DNA from: Chroococcus sp. FPU101
Lineage (GTDB): Bacteria > Cyanobacteriota > Cyanobacteriia > Cyanobacteriales > Microcystaceae
DNA: 64,000 nt
Direction of reading: 5' to 3'
NCBI RefSeq assembly: GCF_017312365.1
Contig: NZ_BLJI01000001.1
Span: forward strand, 1-64,000
Below, piece by piece: positions 45,118 through 53,819 of the stretch. The notes beneath the pieces were generated by a model. It did no database searches, was not told the DNA's origin, and saw only the letters and a list, made by a program, of their open reading frames with translations. A program made the translations under genes and the position numbers. Within the stretch, counting starts at the first letter, position 1. The number at the start of each line of letters is the position of its first letter.

Positions 45118-48102
45118 TTAGTGGTTACTGGTTTTGGGAGTGTTTAAAAATCCACTCCGAATTAAATAAGATAAGTAAGTATTAAACAAAGATCGATCAA
45201 TTAAAGGACAATTAATAGCACTATTGGCTAAACCCTGTTCAGTATTTTGATAATCAAATTTAAGTGTCAGTGATGGTTTGGTGGTTTCTTCTAGGGTTTC
45301 TGGTGAAAAAAGAGACACTAACGGATAGAGAACATGATCTGGTGAGTCTTGAGCAATTTCTAGTAATTTAGCATACCATTGCTCATAGGGAATTCGTTCA
45401 ATTGAAAAACCCCAAGTACACAGTTCTTCAAACAACACATCAGAAGATACAGGATGAGGATGAATTAGATGAAAAGCTTGATTTAAAGATTCTGGTTTTT
45501 GGGATAGATAAACGATCGCGGAACCTGCATAATCTACAGGGATGATATCAAGCATCCTTTCCCCAAATGGTGCGCTACCTAACTGAATATAACCCATCAT
45601 CAGGCGATACAAAAAGTCATTAGTATTAAAAACCCCTGTTTGGCTATCTCCTGAAATTGGGCCAAGTCGATATATACTGACAGGAAGACCACGTTTTTGA
45701 GCGAGTCTTACTAATTGTTCAGCAACCCATTTACTCTGTGCATAACCCCCATAAGGTGCTTGCTTTTCGATCTGATCCGTCTCAGTAATTACTTTTGTGT
45801 TATTGTCTGGAGGAAAAACACTAACAGTAGAAATGAAATGAACTGGTTTTACCTTCGTTTGACAGGCTAAACGTAAGATTTCTTGGGTGCCTAAAACGTT
45901 TGTTGCTTTGAGCAAGGAATAGGGCGAAGCATGATGAACCCAAGCCCCATTATGATAAATTACATCAATGGTTTCTGAGAGTTTCTGAAACAGTTCTTCA
46001 GATAACCCTAAAAACGGTTTGGCTAAATCACCAATTATCGGAATGATCCGATCACTTAAAGATTCATTCCATAATAAATAAGATTCTAAACGGCTTTTAA
46101 TTTTTTGTCTGGCTAACTCGACGGTTTCGGCACGAACTAAACAATAAATGCTTGCAGAAGTTTGTTCAAGGAGATGGGAGAGTAAAAAAGCCCCCAGAAA
46201 GCCAGTCGCGCCAGTGAGCAGAATATTTGTCGGTTTGGTGAGAGATTGAGTAAAGGATGGAGGGATGATCTTAGGATCTAGAATAACATCGGCTTGAAGC
46301 TGTTCCGTTGTCAGACTGGTTTGATGAGTCAAAAACTGGATAATTTCGGTTTTACGGTCTTGTAATTGTGCTTTTCGTGTTGGTGTGAGTCGTCCTTTTG
46401 GCGCATTACAACGTAGTTTATCGCCTTCTACCCAAAGTTTAATATCTAGTTGACCAAGCTCAGATAAAAATTGAGTAATCGGTTTTTTAAATTCTAGATT
46501 TTGCATGGCTTGGAGTGATTGGTTTAGGAAAATTTCTTTACGTCCAAAAAGCCTTTCACTCATTTTACCTTGGTTTCTACAATACTCTACAAGTTGATCG
46601 GATTCAACGATCGCCTTTGAATCAGCAGTATATTCGATAGAGGTAATAAAAGATAACCAAGGTTCTTGTCCCATGGCATACACATAAACTTGTTTTGGCT
46701 GCCATTGATTCACCAATTGTATCGCTTTTTCGGCATTTGAGCCATCAAGTCGCCGTGTTTGAGCCATTTTTCGCGGAACAGTTTCATTTAATAAAGCTCC
46801 ATAAGCCCAGGTATAGGGTGCGCCCTCACACTCCATGCCAATAAATAGTACATCTATATTGCCAAATAAACGATGTAAGTGATCGTATAGTTTTGGTTCA
46901 ATATTATTAGAGTCAGCCGCACATAAAATTGATTTTCCTTGCAGTTGAATTAAATAAGCGGTTTTGGTGCTAATATCTAAGTCCCCGTGTTCCCCAAAAA
47001 ACGGGATACCGATCATTTGTCCTTCTGGAAGTATGATTGATTCTAGTTCATCAATTTCTCTAACGTTAGAAAATCCTATCTGTTGCAGCATCAATTTTAA
47101 GGATGGATCAATTAGAGAACCTTTATTACTTTTCGGGACAATCACTTGTTTAATTTTATACCGCAATTGCAGCAAGGTTTCTAGCATCACATGATCTTGA
47201 TGATTGTGTGTGATTAAAGCATAATCGATCGTCTCAGGTAAATTAGCATAACTATATCGTGAAAGACCTTGAGGATTTTCATAACTAATTAGAGGATCAC
47301 ACAAAATACTAACCGATTGAGTTTCAATTAAAATACAAGCATGACCAAAATAACGTATTCTTACATCATTTCCGTTGTACTGAGGTTCTTTTTGGGGTAG
47401 AATTTCGGTAAAAAATGAAGCAAATAAGGATTTATCTTGAATTGCGAAAGCTTGTTCTATCTGAGTATAACTATTAGCTTGTTCTCTCATTTTAAACAAT
47501 TGATCGAAACGGCGATCGCAAAACGGTAAGCAAATGTGCAAATTCTGCACGTTTGGCAGTCGAGGGGTACTCAGTACAAAAGAACGTTTATCGACATCAC
47601 CAAGCGATAGAGCAATACTTTGTGAAGCTGTTTTATAGTAGATATTATGGTAGAGAAGGGGTTCAAGCAATCGAAAAGACGGATGATGATTTGCATCATA
47701 AACCAATTCCACATAACCTTTTAGCGGATCGGGAACTCTGGCATAAAAAGGCTCTAAAGAATAGCCTGTTGCTTCTTCTGCTATGATTTTATTTAGATGT
47801 TGAATTGCTTGAGCTAAAATGAGTAAATTTGCTTGATTTTGCTTTGTTTTCTCTAATAAAGCTTGAATTTCCCCAACATAACTAGCATCATAATTAATAA
47901 AAGGGCCACCGAGCATAGCAGGATTTTTTAAAGCCGATGCGTGGACTTGTGGTGCAGCAATAAAAGATTCTAAGATTTTAAGATGAGAATGGGCTACATA
48001 CATCGCTGCTGTTGCAGGTGAAATGAGATGCGACCAAGCGTACCACTGATTCCAAAGTGGTTCTACAATTACATTAGATTTAAGATAAACATTGTCAGAC
48101 AT
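45118..48102 (-). CDS. Fusion: CmlA-like diiron beta-hydroxylase, TubC docking domain, thioester reductase
   Basis: 994 residues. Residues 1-240 form an N-terminal domain and 245-525 a metallo-beta-lactamase fold with HNHQDH at 299-304, E371 and D397. As I recall, CmlA, which hydroxylates carrier-bound aminophenylalanine at the beta carbon, uses H305, H307, D309, H310, E377 and D403: the same spacing, shifted by six. A last His ligand is not evident after residue 410. Residues 537-592 are a TubC-type docking domain (FLSELGQLDIKLWVEGDKL, quoted in part), and 620-990 a thioester reductase: TGATGFLG near 630, Y787 and K791. It would take the chain from the NRPS and release it as aldehyde or alcohol. 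Confidence 0.78.
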   Translation of the reverse strand: MSDNVYLKSNVIVEPLWNQWYAWSHLISPATAAMYVAHSHLKILESFIAAPQVHASALKNPAMLGGPFINYDASYVGEIQALLEKTKQNQANLLILAQAIQHLNKIIAEEATGYSLEPFYARVPDPLKGYVELVYDANHHPSFRLLEPLLYHNIYYKTASQSIALSLGDVDKRSFVLSTPRLPNVQNLHICLPFCDRRFDQLFKMREQANSYTQIEQAFAIQDKSLFASFFTEILPQKEPQYNGNDVRIRYFGHACILIETQSVSILCDPLISYENPQGLSRYSYANLPETIDYALITHNHQDHVMLETLLQLRYKIKQVIVPKSNKGSLIDPSLKLMLQQIGFSNVREIDELESIILPEGQMIGIPFFGEHGDLDISTKTAYLIQLQGKSILCAADSNNIEPKLYDHLHRLFGNIDVLFIGMECEGAPYTWAYGALLNETVPRKMAQTRRLDGSNAEKAIQLVNQWQPKQVYVYAMGQEPWLSFITSIEYTADSKAIVESDQLVEYCRNQGKMSERLFGRKEIFLNQSLQAMQNLEFKKPITQFLSELGQLDIKLWVEGDKLRCNAPKGRLTPTRKAQLQDRKTEIIQFLTHQTSLTTEQLQADVILDPKIIPPSFTQSLTKPTNILLTGATGFLGAFLLSHLLEQTSASIYCLVRAETVELARQKIKSRLESYLLWNESLSDRIIPIIGDLAKPFLGLSEELFQKLSETIDVIYHNGAWVHHASPYSLLKATNVLGTQEILRLACQTKVKPVHFISTVSVFPPDNNTKVITETDQIEKQAPYGGYAQSKWVAEQLVRLAQKRGLPVSIYRLGPISGDSQTGVFNTNDFLYRLMMGYIQLGSAPFGERMLDIIPVDYAGSAIVYLSQKPESLNQAFHLIHPHPVSSDVLFEELCTWGFSIERIPYEQWYAKLLEIAQDSPDHVLYPLVSLFSPETLEETTKPSLTLKFDYQNTEQGLANSAINCPLIDRSLFNTYLSYLIRSGFLNTPKTSNH

Positions 48103-48106
48103 AAGC

Positions 48107-51100
48107 TTAAAATTCTATTTCCTCGCGTTCTTCTTCATTTTTGGTACTTTCTCTCTGAATTTGGGTCAAAATCTGTTTTTTCTCAATTCTTTGGGCTAAT
48201 TCAGCAACATTAGGAGCCTCAAACAAATCAATCACACTTAACTCTACTTGAAATTCTTGTAGCGACTGAGCAATTAATTGTGTCGCTAACAATGAATGTC
48301 CTCCTAGCTCAAAAAAATCATCGTGAATGCTAATTTGTTCTACTCTTAACACCTGAATAAATATTTTAGTCAGACTTTCCTCGACAGAGGTTCGTGGTGT
48401 AATATATTCTCTTTCTGATGTGCGTATTGTATCGGTTTCTGGCAGGGCATGATAATCGATTTTTCCGTTTGGCGTTAACGGTAAGGTGTCCAATTCTATC
48501 AACGCATTCGGGATCATGTATGTTGGTAGTTTATCTCTTAGATAACCCCGCAATTCATTAGCACCAATGACCGCATCGGCTTCTAGCACAAAATACGCCA
48601 TTAAGCGAGAATCTTCACGAACTGTAACAATACTGGTTTGGACTTGAGGATGTTGATTCAATAATGCTTCAATTTCACCCAGTTCAATGCGAAAACCCCT
48701 AATTTTAACTTGATTATCGATTCGCCCACACAGTTTAATCCGTCCATCAGGTAAATAATAAGCTAAATCACCTGTTTTATACATCAGTCCGCCACTAAAA
48801 GGATTCGGCACAAAGGTGAGGGCTGTTTTTTCGCTTTGGTTATGATATCCTCTAGCTAGTCCAACTCCTGCGATATAAAGTTCACCGAGAACCCCCACGG
48901 GAACAGGTTGTAAATAATGATCCAGAATATAAAGCTGTTTATTTGCACTGGGTCGAATGGTCGGTAAAATAGGATGACCATTGCCACATTGAACCATACT
49001 CGCATTTACGGTGACTTCAGTCGGGCCATACGCATTAATAAAAATTCTGTCTTTTGACCAATTATTAATCAGTTCGGGTGAAGGTGCTTCCCCACCCACT
49101 AAAATCATTTTAAGGTTTGATTCTTCTACAGGTAAAATTGCTAAAGCTGAAGGTGTGATTGTAATATGAGTTACAGCTTGTTCTCGTAGGAGTTTGAGTA
49201 ATTCAGGGCCAGGTAACAGAGATTCTAATTTTGCTAAACATAATCTAGCACCGCAACCAAGGGCCATGATAATTTCTGGAATGGAAGCATCAAAACTAAA
49301 TGAGAAAAATTGCAGTACACAGCTATCAGAGTGGACATCACAGACCCTAATTTTATCTTCGGTTAAATTGACTAAACCTTCATGGGAAATTAAAACGCCT
49401 TTGGGTGTCCCTGTAGACCCAGAAGTATAAATCAAATAAGCTAAGTTTTGGGTTGTTACTTCGTGGATGGGGTTTTCTTCACTTTCCGATGCTATTTTGT
49501 CCCAGTCGCTATCTAAACAAATCAAGTCATACTCATTAATGGGTAATTCTGTCAAGAGTTTTTGTGAGGTTAAGACAATGGGAACTCGAGCATCGCTTAA
49601 CATAAAAGCAATACGATCGCTTTTATAAACTGGATCGAGTGGGACATATGCTCCACCTGCTTTCATGACCCCCAACAAAGCTACAATCATTTCTAGGGAT
49701 CTTTCTAGATAGATTCCCACTTTAATTTCAGGTTTAACCCCTAATTTTTGCAGATAGTGAGCGAGTTGATTACTCCGACGGTTTAATTCTTGATAGGTGA
49801 GTTGTTGATTTTCAAAAACAAGAGCGATATTTAAAGGGTTTTTTTCTACCTGTCTTTCAAATAGCTGATGAAAGCAGACATCCTGAGTATAAGGGGTTTG
49901 GGTTTGATTCCACTGAAATAAGATTTGCTCTCGTTCTAGCGGCGTGAGTAAGGATAACTCCCAAAGATAAGCATCAGGGTTGTGTACGATACTTTCTAAG
50001 AGTGTACAGAAATGCTCGACCATACGAGCGATCGTCTCTGGTGCAAATAAATCTTTGTTGTACTCAAATGCGCCTACCAGTCCAGAAGGAGTGTTATATA
50101 GATCAACACTTAAATCTAATTTAGCAGTTGAGTAAGTTTGTTGAAGAGGACTAAGCGTTAATCCTGGAAATCCGATCGCATCTGGTAAGGAATTCTCTAA
50201 CCTAAATTTAACCTGAAACAAAGGACTATAACTCAAATCCCGTTCGGGTTGTAATTCTTCGACTAGCTTTTCAAAAGGTACGTCTTGATGTGAGGATGCT
50301 TCTAAAATTGTCTCTCGTACCTGCTCCAATACGTTTCTAAAAGTAAGATTCCCTGATAGATGACTTCGCAAAATTAGGGTATTGACAAAAAAACCAATTA
50401 GCCCTTCTGTTTCAGGGCGATTTCGATTGGCAATAGGAGAACCAACAATAATATCTTGTTGACCCGTATAACGGTAGAGTAAAACTTTAAAAGCGGCTAA
50501 TAGAGTTGTAAAAAGAGTAATATTTTCTTGCTGGCTCAAGTTTTTCAGCTTTTTAGTTAAATCATCAGAAAGCGAAAAAGTTTGATTGTCTCCTCGAAAA
50601 CTCTGTATTCTAGTACGAGGATAGTCGGTTGGCAGTTGAAGAACACTTAGCGTTCCGCCTAATTTTTTTTTCCAGTAATCTAGTTGTAATTCTAATCTTT
50701 CACCCGTTAGCCATTGACGTTGCCAAACCGCAAAATCAGCATATTGAATCGGTAACTCAGGAAGTGGTGAGGGTTGTTTTGTCAAAAATGCTTCATATAA
50801 AATAGCTAATTCTTTGATTAAAATTTCCATTGACCAACCATCAGATATGATATGGTGCATGGTTAGTAACACTACATATTCTGTTTCCTTCAGTTTTATA
50901 AGAGTCACCCTTAGTAAAAGATCTTTCACTAAATTAAAGGGTTTTTGGGCTTCTTGTGTAGCTAGTCGCTGTATTTCGTTTTCTTGCTCAATGCCACTTA
51001 AATTTTCTAAATCAATGATTGGCAATTCTAAAAGAAAAGCCTCAGAAATCAACTGAATTGGCTGACCATCGACTAAAGTAAAATTAGTGCGTAAGATTTC

Positions 51101-51478
51101 GTGACGGCGGATGATTTCGTTAAAACACTGTTTTAATAAAATCTCATTCAGTGAGCCTTGTACTCGGTAAGCAGTCGGAATATTATAGATAGCACTACCT
51201 GCTTGTAATTGCTCTAAAAACCAAAGTCTCGTTTGAGCAAAGGAAAGGAGTATAGGTTCTAAACGTGAAATAGGCTGTATTGGTTGGAAAGATTGAAGAT
51301 AAGCAAATTGGGTTTGTTTGAGAAAGTCGATGATTTCTGTTTTGCGTTCTCTGAGTTGTTGACTTAACTCTGGAGTTAAAACATCTTCTGGCGCACTACA
51401 ACATAATTGCTCATCTTTGAGCCAGAGTTTGACATTGAGACGATAAAGATAAGATAAAAATTCATCGATCGTTTTCAT
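48107..51478 (-). CDS. Single-module NRPS: TubC docking, condensation, adenylation, carrier
   Basis: 1123 residues. TubC-type docking domain 1-56; C domain about 70-500 with HHIISDG at 208-214; A domain 535-1010 with YTSGSTGTPKG at 684; PCP serine S1062 in GGHSLL. The tail is acidic (NEEEREEIEF), the type of short motif bound by TubC domains, so it likely docks the reductase fusion encoded four bases downstream. The ten-residue code I read is D730 A731 P734 T773 L793 G795 A816 V824 N825 K1006. It is not a code I can assign; D-A-x-T with A and V resembles some Phe/Tyr codes. The N-terminal docking domain implies an upstream partner not found in this window. Confidence 0.93.
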   Translation of the reverse strand: MKTIDEFLSYLYRLNVKLWLKDEQLCCSAPEDVLTPELSQQLRERKTEIIDFLKQTQFAYLQSFQPIQPISRLEPILLSFAQTRLWFLEQLQAGSAIYNIPTAYRVQGSLNEILLKQCFNEIIRRHEILRTNFTLVDGQPIQLISEAFLLELPIIDLENLSGIEQENEIQRLATQEAQKPFNLVKDLLLRVTLIKLKETEYVVLLTMHHIISDGWSMEILIKELAILYEAFLTKQPSPLPELPIQYADFAVWQRQWLTGERLELQLDYWKKKLGGTLSVLQLPTDYPRTRIQSFRGDNQTFSLSDDLTKKLKNLSQQENITLFTTLLAAFKVLLYRYTGQQDIIVGSPIANRNRPETEGLIGFFVNTLILRSHLSGNLTFRNVLEQVRETILEASSHQDVPFEKLVEELQPERDLSYSPLFQVKFRLENSLPDAIGFPGLTLSPLQQTYSTAKLDLSVDLYNTPSGLVGAFEYNKDLFAPETIARMVEHFCTLLESIVHNPDAYLWELSLLTPLEREQILFQWNQTQTPYTQDVCFHQLFERQVEKNPLNIALVFENQQLTYQELNRRSNQLAHYLQKLGVKPEIKVGIYLERSLEMIVALLGVMKAGGAYVPLDPVYKSDRIAFMLSDARVPIVLTSQKLLTELPINEYDLICLDSDWDKIASESEENPIHEVTTQNLAYLIYTSGSTGTPKGVLISHEGLVNLTEDKIRVCDVHSDSCVLQFFSFSFDASIPEIIMALGCGARLCLAKLESLLPGPELLKLLREQAVTHITITPSALAILPVEESNLKMILVGGEAPSPELINNWSKDRIFINAYGPTEVTVNASMVQCGNGHPILPTIRPSANKQLYILDHYLQPVPVGVLGELYIAGVGLARGYHNQSEKTALTFVPNPFSGGLMYKTGDLAYYLPDGRIKLCGRIDNQVKIRGFRIELGEIEALLNQHPQVQTSIVTVREDSRLMAYFVLEADAVIGANELRGYLRDKLPTYMIPNALIELDTLPLTPNGKIDYHALPETDTIRTSEREYITPRTSVEESLTKIFIQVLRVEQISIHDDFFELGGHSLLATQLIAQSLQEFQVELSVIDLFEAPNVAELAQRIEKKQILTQIQRESTKNEEEREEIEF

Positions 51479-51550
51479 GAACTTATAAATAGCCTTGATA
51501 TTTGAACGCGATGGAGAGAGCGAACACGACTTATAACACGTTAACAGTAA

Positions 51551-51567
51551 TTGAGACTAAATCTCAA
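51551..51567. promoter_or_regulatory. Palindrome in the NRPS promoter region
   Basis: TTGAGA-CTAAA-TCTCAA, a perfect six-base inverted repeat with a five-base spacer, lies 73 bases before the NRPS ATG in the 262-base gap. It has the size of a regulator operator. A partial Fur-like stretch (ATTATCATTATT) lies at 51701. Neither is proven. Confidence 0.35.
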
Positions 51568-51740
51568 GTATTTTTAAGTTAAACTTTTTCACATTATTTC
51601 TTTGAGTTTCCGATGACTCATACCAAATCTTTGTACAAATAGGGTAGCAAGATCAAACTATAGCGTAGATACCAACAGACACATGACCTTGAAAGGAAAT
51701 ATTATCATTATTACGGCGGCTCTAGCCAATAGAACTAGGA

Positions 51741-52898
51741 TTATTGTTGATGAGGATCGCTAAAAACTGGGTTGTTGATAAATGTTTCATCGGTCAAACT
51801 GTGTAAAAACGCCAGTAACTCACGCTTCTCGCTTTCAGTGATTTCAAATCCCGAAATAAACTTGCTTTTAAAAGGATTTTTGCGACCTATACCCGCATTT
51901 TCTCCACGATGTAGGGTTCGCCCACCGACTCGATAATGCTCTATGACTTCATCAAGTGTAGCGATACTGCCATCGTGCATATAGGGAGCCGTTAGAGCGA
52001 TGTTACGGAGGGTGGGGGCTTTAAAACGACCCATATCAGTCGGTTGATAAGTGATTTCGTGAACTCCAGTATTATCAGATGGGTAAGCTCCTTTGCCATC
52101 AATATTATAAAGTCCTGTATTGTGAAAAGCCATCTCAGTAAAAGCTAATCGCTCATGTTTGACAGAATCGGAAAAATTAAAACCGCCATGACAATGAAAA
52201 CATTCTAAACGTTCGCTGTGAAAGAGTTTTTCGCCTCGTTTAGCAGATGCTGAAATGGCATTGCGCTCGCCACCAAATCGATAACGATCGTAAGGGGAAT
52301 TAAACGAAATCAGACTACGCTCAAAAGAGACGAGGGCTTTGATCAAATTATTTAGATTAATCGCCTTTTCACCCGCCCCAAACGCCTCAGCAAAAAGCTT
52401 TTGATAAGTTGCATCTTGACGCAAAAAGTTGATAATTTGTTTCTCTCGCCCTACCATTCCCAATTCTACAGGATGTTCGCCAAACATCGGGACAAGTGCC
52501 TGAGTTTCCAGTTTGGTCATCAGAGGATTAGCCCAAGTTAACGACGAGTTGTAAGCAATGTTTGTTAAACTCATAGAATTACGGGGATGCGCTTCACCTG
52601 TTGCCCCAATACCGACGGGTCGATCGTCAGTAAAGGCGCGTTTTTGTAGATGACACGAAGCACAGGAATAATTCCCCGTAATTGAAAGCTGTTTTTCATA
52701 AAACAGATGCCGTCCCAATTCGACTTTCTCTTGAGTCATTGGGTTATCAGCAGGTACTATAGGTTTAGGCAATCCAGTAGGAAGATTCCAGTTATAAGAC
52801 GACGAGTCAATAGATGCCGCCAAACCCCGTCCGAGTAAGCAGATGAGAAGAACCAGCACGATCACGCTCTGTTGTGCTATCCGTTTAGTCCGTCTCAT
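51741..52898 (-). CDS. Diheme MauG/MbnH-like enzyme of a metallo-mystery pair
   Basis: 385 residues. Signal sequence (VIVLVLLICLLGRGLA), then two c-type heme sites, CASCH at 79-83 and CFHCH at 233-237, in the bacterial cytochrome c peroxidase/MauG fold (GRHLFYEKQLS, RGEKLFHSERLECFHCHGG in part, and KAPTLRNIALTAPYMHDGS in part). Its pairing with an MbnP-like gene fits MbnH, which oxidises a Trp of MbnP to kynurenine, creating a copper site. The gene overlaps the MbnP-like stop by 14 bases. Confidence 0.85.
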   Translation of the reverse strand: MRRTKRIAQQSVIVLVLLICLLGRGLAASIDSSSYNWNLPTGLPKPIVPADNPMTQEKVELGRHLFYEKQLSITGNYSCASCHLQKRAFTDDRPVGIGATGEAHPRNSMSLTNIAYNSSLTWANPLMTKLETQALVPMFGEHPVELGMVGREKQIINFLRQDATYQKLFAEAFGAGEKAINLNNLIKALVSFERSLISFNSPYDRYRFGGERNAISASAKRGEKLFHSERLECFHCHGGFNFSDSVKHERLAFTEMAFHNTGLYNIDGKGAYPSDNTGVHEITYQPTDMGRFKAPTLRNIALTAPYMHDGSIATLDEVIEHYRVGGRTLHRGENAGIGRKNPFKSKFISGFEITESEKRELLAFLHSLTDETFINNPVFSDPHQQ

Positions 52899-53790
52899 TT
52901 TGCTGCTCGATCCGAAAGAAGGTTTGAGGTGTTGCGGGCTGATTCAGAAAAGGTAATCCTAGATTTTTCATGATACCCATACAATCTTTGTCATTAGGTT
53001 CTGACATACAACCTGGGGCGGTTTTGGGTTGGTTTTGGTTTAAATCGGAAGTCACAACTAATTTTTCTAAATCAGCTACTACAAGATGCTTCATCGGATC
53101 AAAACCTGTCAATACAACCGTTGTGCGATTGGAATAACTACAGCTTGTTGGTTTCTCGCTGGTTGGATCTTCAAGACATCCTGTACTACCTAAGTGTATG
53201 GGAAAACCAATTGATTCTTCTTCTAGATTAGGCTTAGTTTCTTTAAGCTCTGACTGAGCCAAGGTTGGATTTTGTAAATCAATTCTGGCAAATTTATAAC
53301 CAAAAAGCCAACTCCACCATAATCCCGTTAAATTTAAGGGAGAAGGAGCTAGGGTAGAATCTTCATGGTTTAAAGCTAACGGAATACCTAGTGTAAACTT
53401 GAGCATGGTGTATTTACCTTGAGGAACGGTACCAACAATGCGATCGCGCATCTCTACTGTACCATTCGTACAAGCTCCCGTTTTATTCTCGAAATCTAAT
53501 AAAGCAACGGTTTGATACTGCCATTTTCCATCTTGTTCGAGGGTTACGGGAACTGTTTTACCATTGCTATCAATGAGTGCCACATCGGACACGTAAAAGC
53601 GAAAGTCTGATAGGGTTTGCTCGGTAGCAGGTTGTCCAAGACGGTAATTAGAGTTACAGGAAAACATCTGGTTACCCACTTGAGCGCGAAACTGAATCGT
53701 TACGGGTTGGGTGGGAGATGCTTGTACTAAAGACGGCACCAGAAACGTTAATGCTATCAAGGATTGAACTGGAAATTTAAGTGATGGCAT
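52885..53790 (-). CDS. MbnP-like protein of a metallo-mystery pair
   Basis: 301 residues. Signal peptide (SLIALTFLVPSLVQA) and a beta-sandwich with six cysteines (45, 107, 205, 217, 261, 270). The family motif LNLTGLWWSWLFGYKFARID (W158, W159, W161) is evident; one of these Trp residues is the expected target of the diheme partner. MbnP proteins are periplasmic and bind copper in methanotrophs; they co-occur with TonB receptors. Here the TonB receptor gene ends 30 bases upstream in the same direction. Confidence 0.85.
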   Translation of the reverse strand: MPSLKFPVQSLIALTFLVPSLVQASPTQPVTIQFRAQVGNQMFSCNSNYRLGQPATEQTLSDFRFYVSDVALIDSNGKTVPVTLEQDGKWQYQTVALLDFENKTGACTNGTVEMRDRIVGTVPQGKYTMLKFTLGIPLALNHEDSTLAPSPLNLTGLWWSWLFGYKFARIDLQNPTLAQSELKETKPNLEEESIGFPIHLGSTGCLEDPTSEKPTSCSYSNRTTVVLTGFDPMKHLVVADLEKLVVTSDLNQNQPKTAPGCMSEPNDKDCMGIMKNLGLPFLNQPATPQTFFRIEQQNETD

Positions 53791-53819
53791 AATTAATAAA
53801 TTGTTTTGTCTAAAGAATT

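Noticed and set aside
51694-51712. Fur-like stretch ATTATCATTATT upstream of the NRPS operon
   Set aside because: Only the right half matches the consensus and it is over 200 bases from the start codon; kept as a remark, not a feature.
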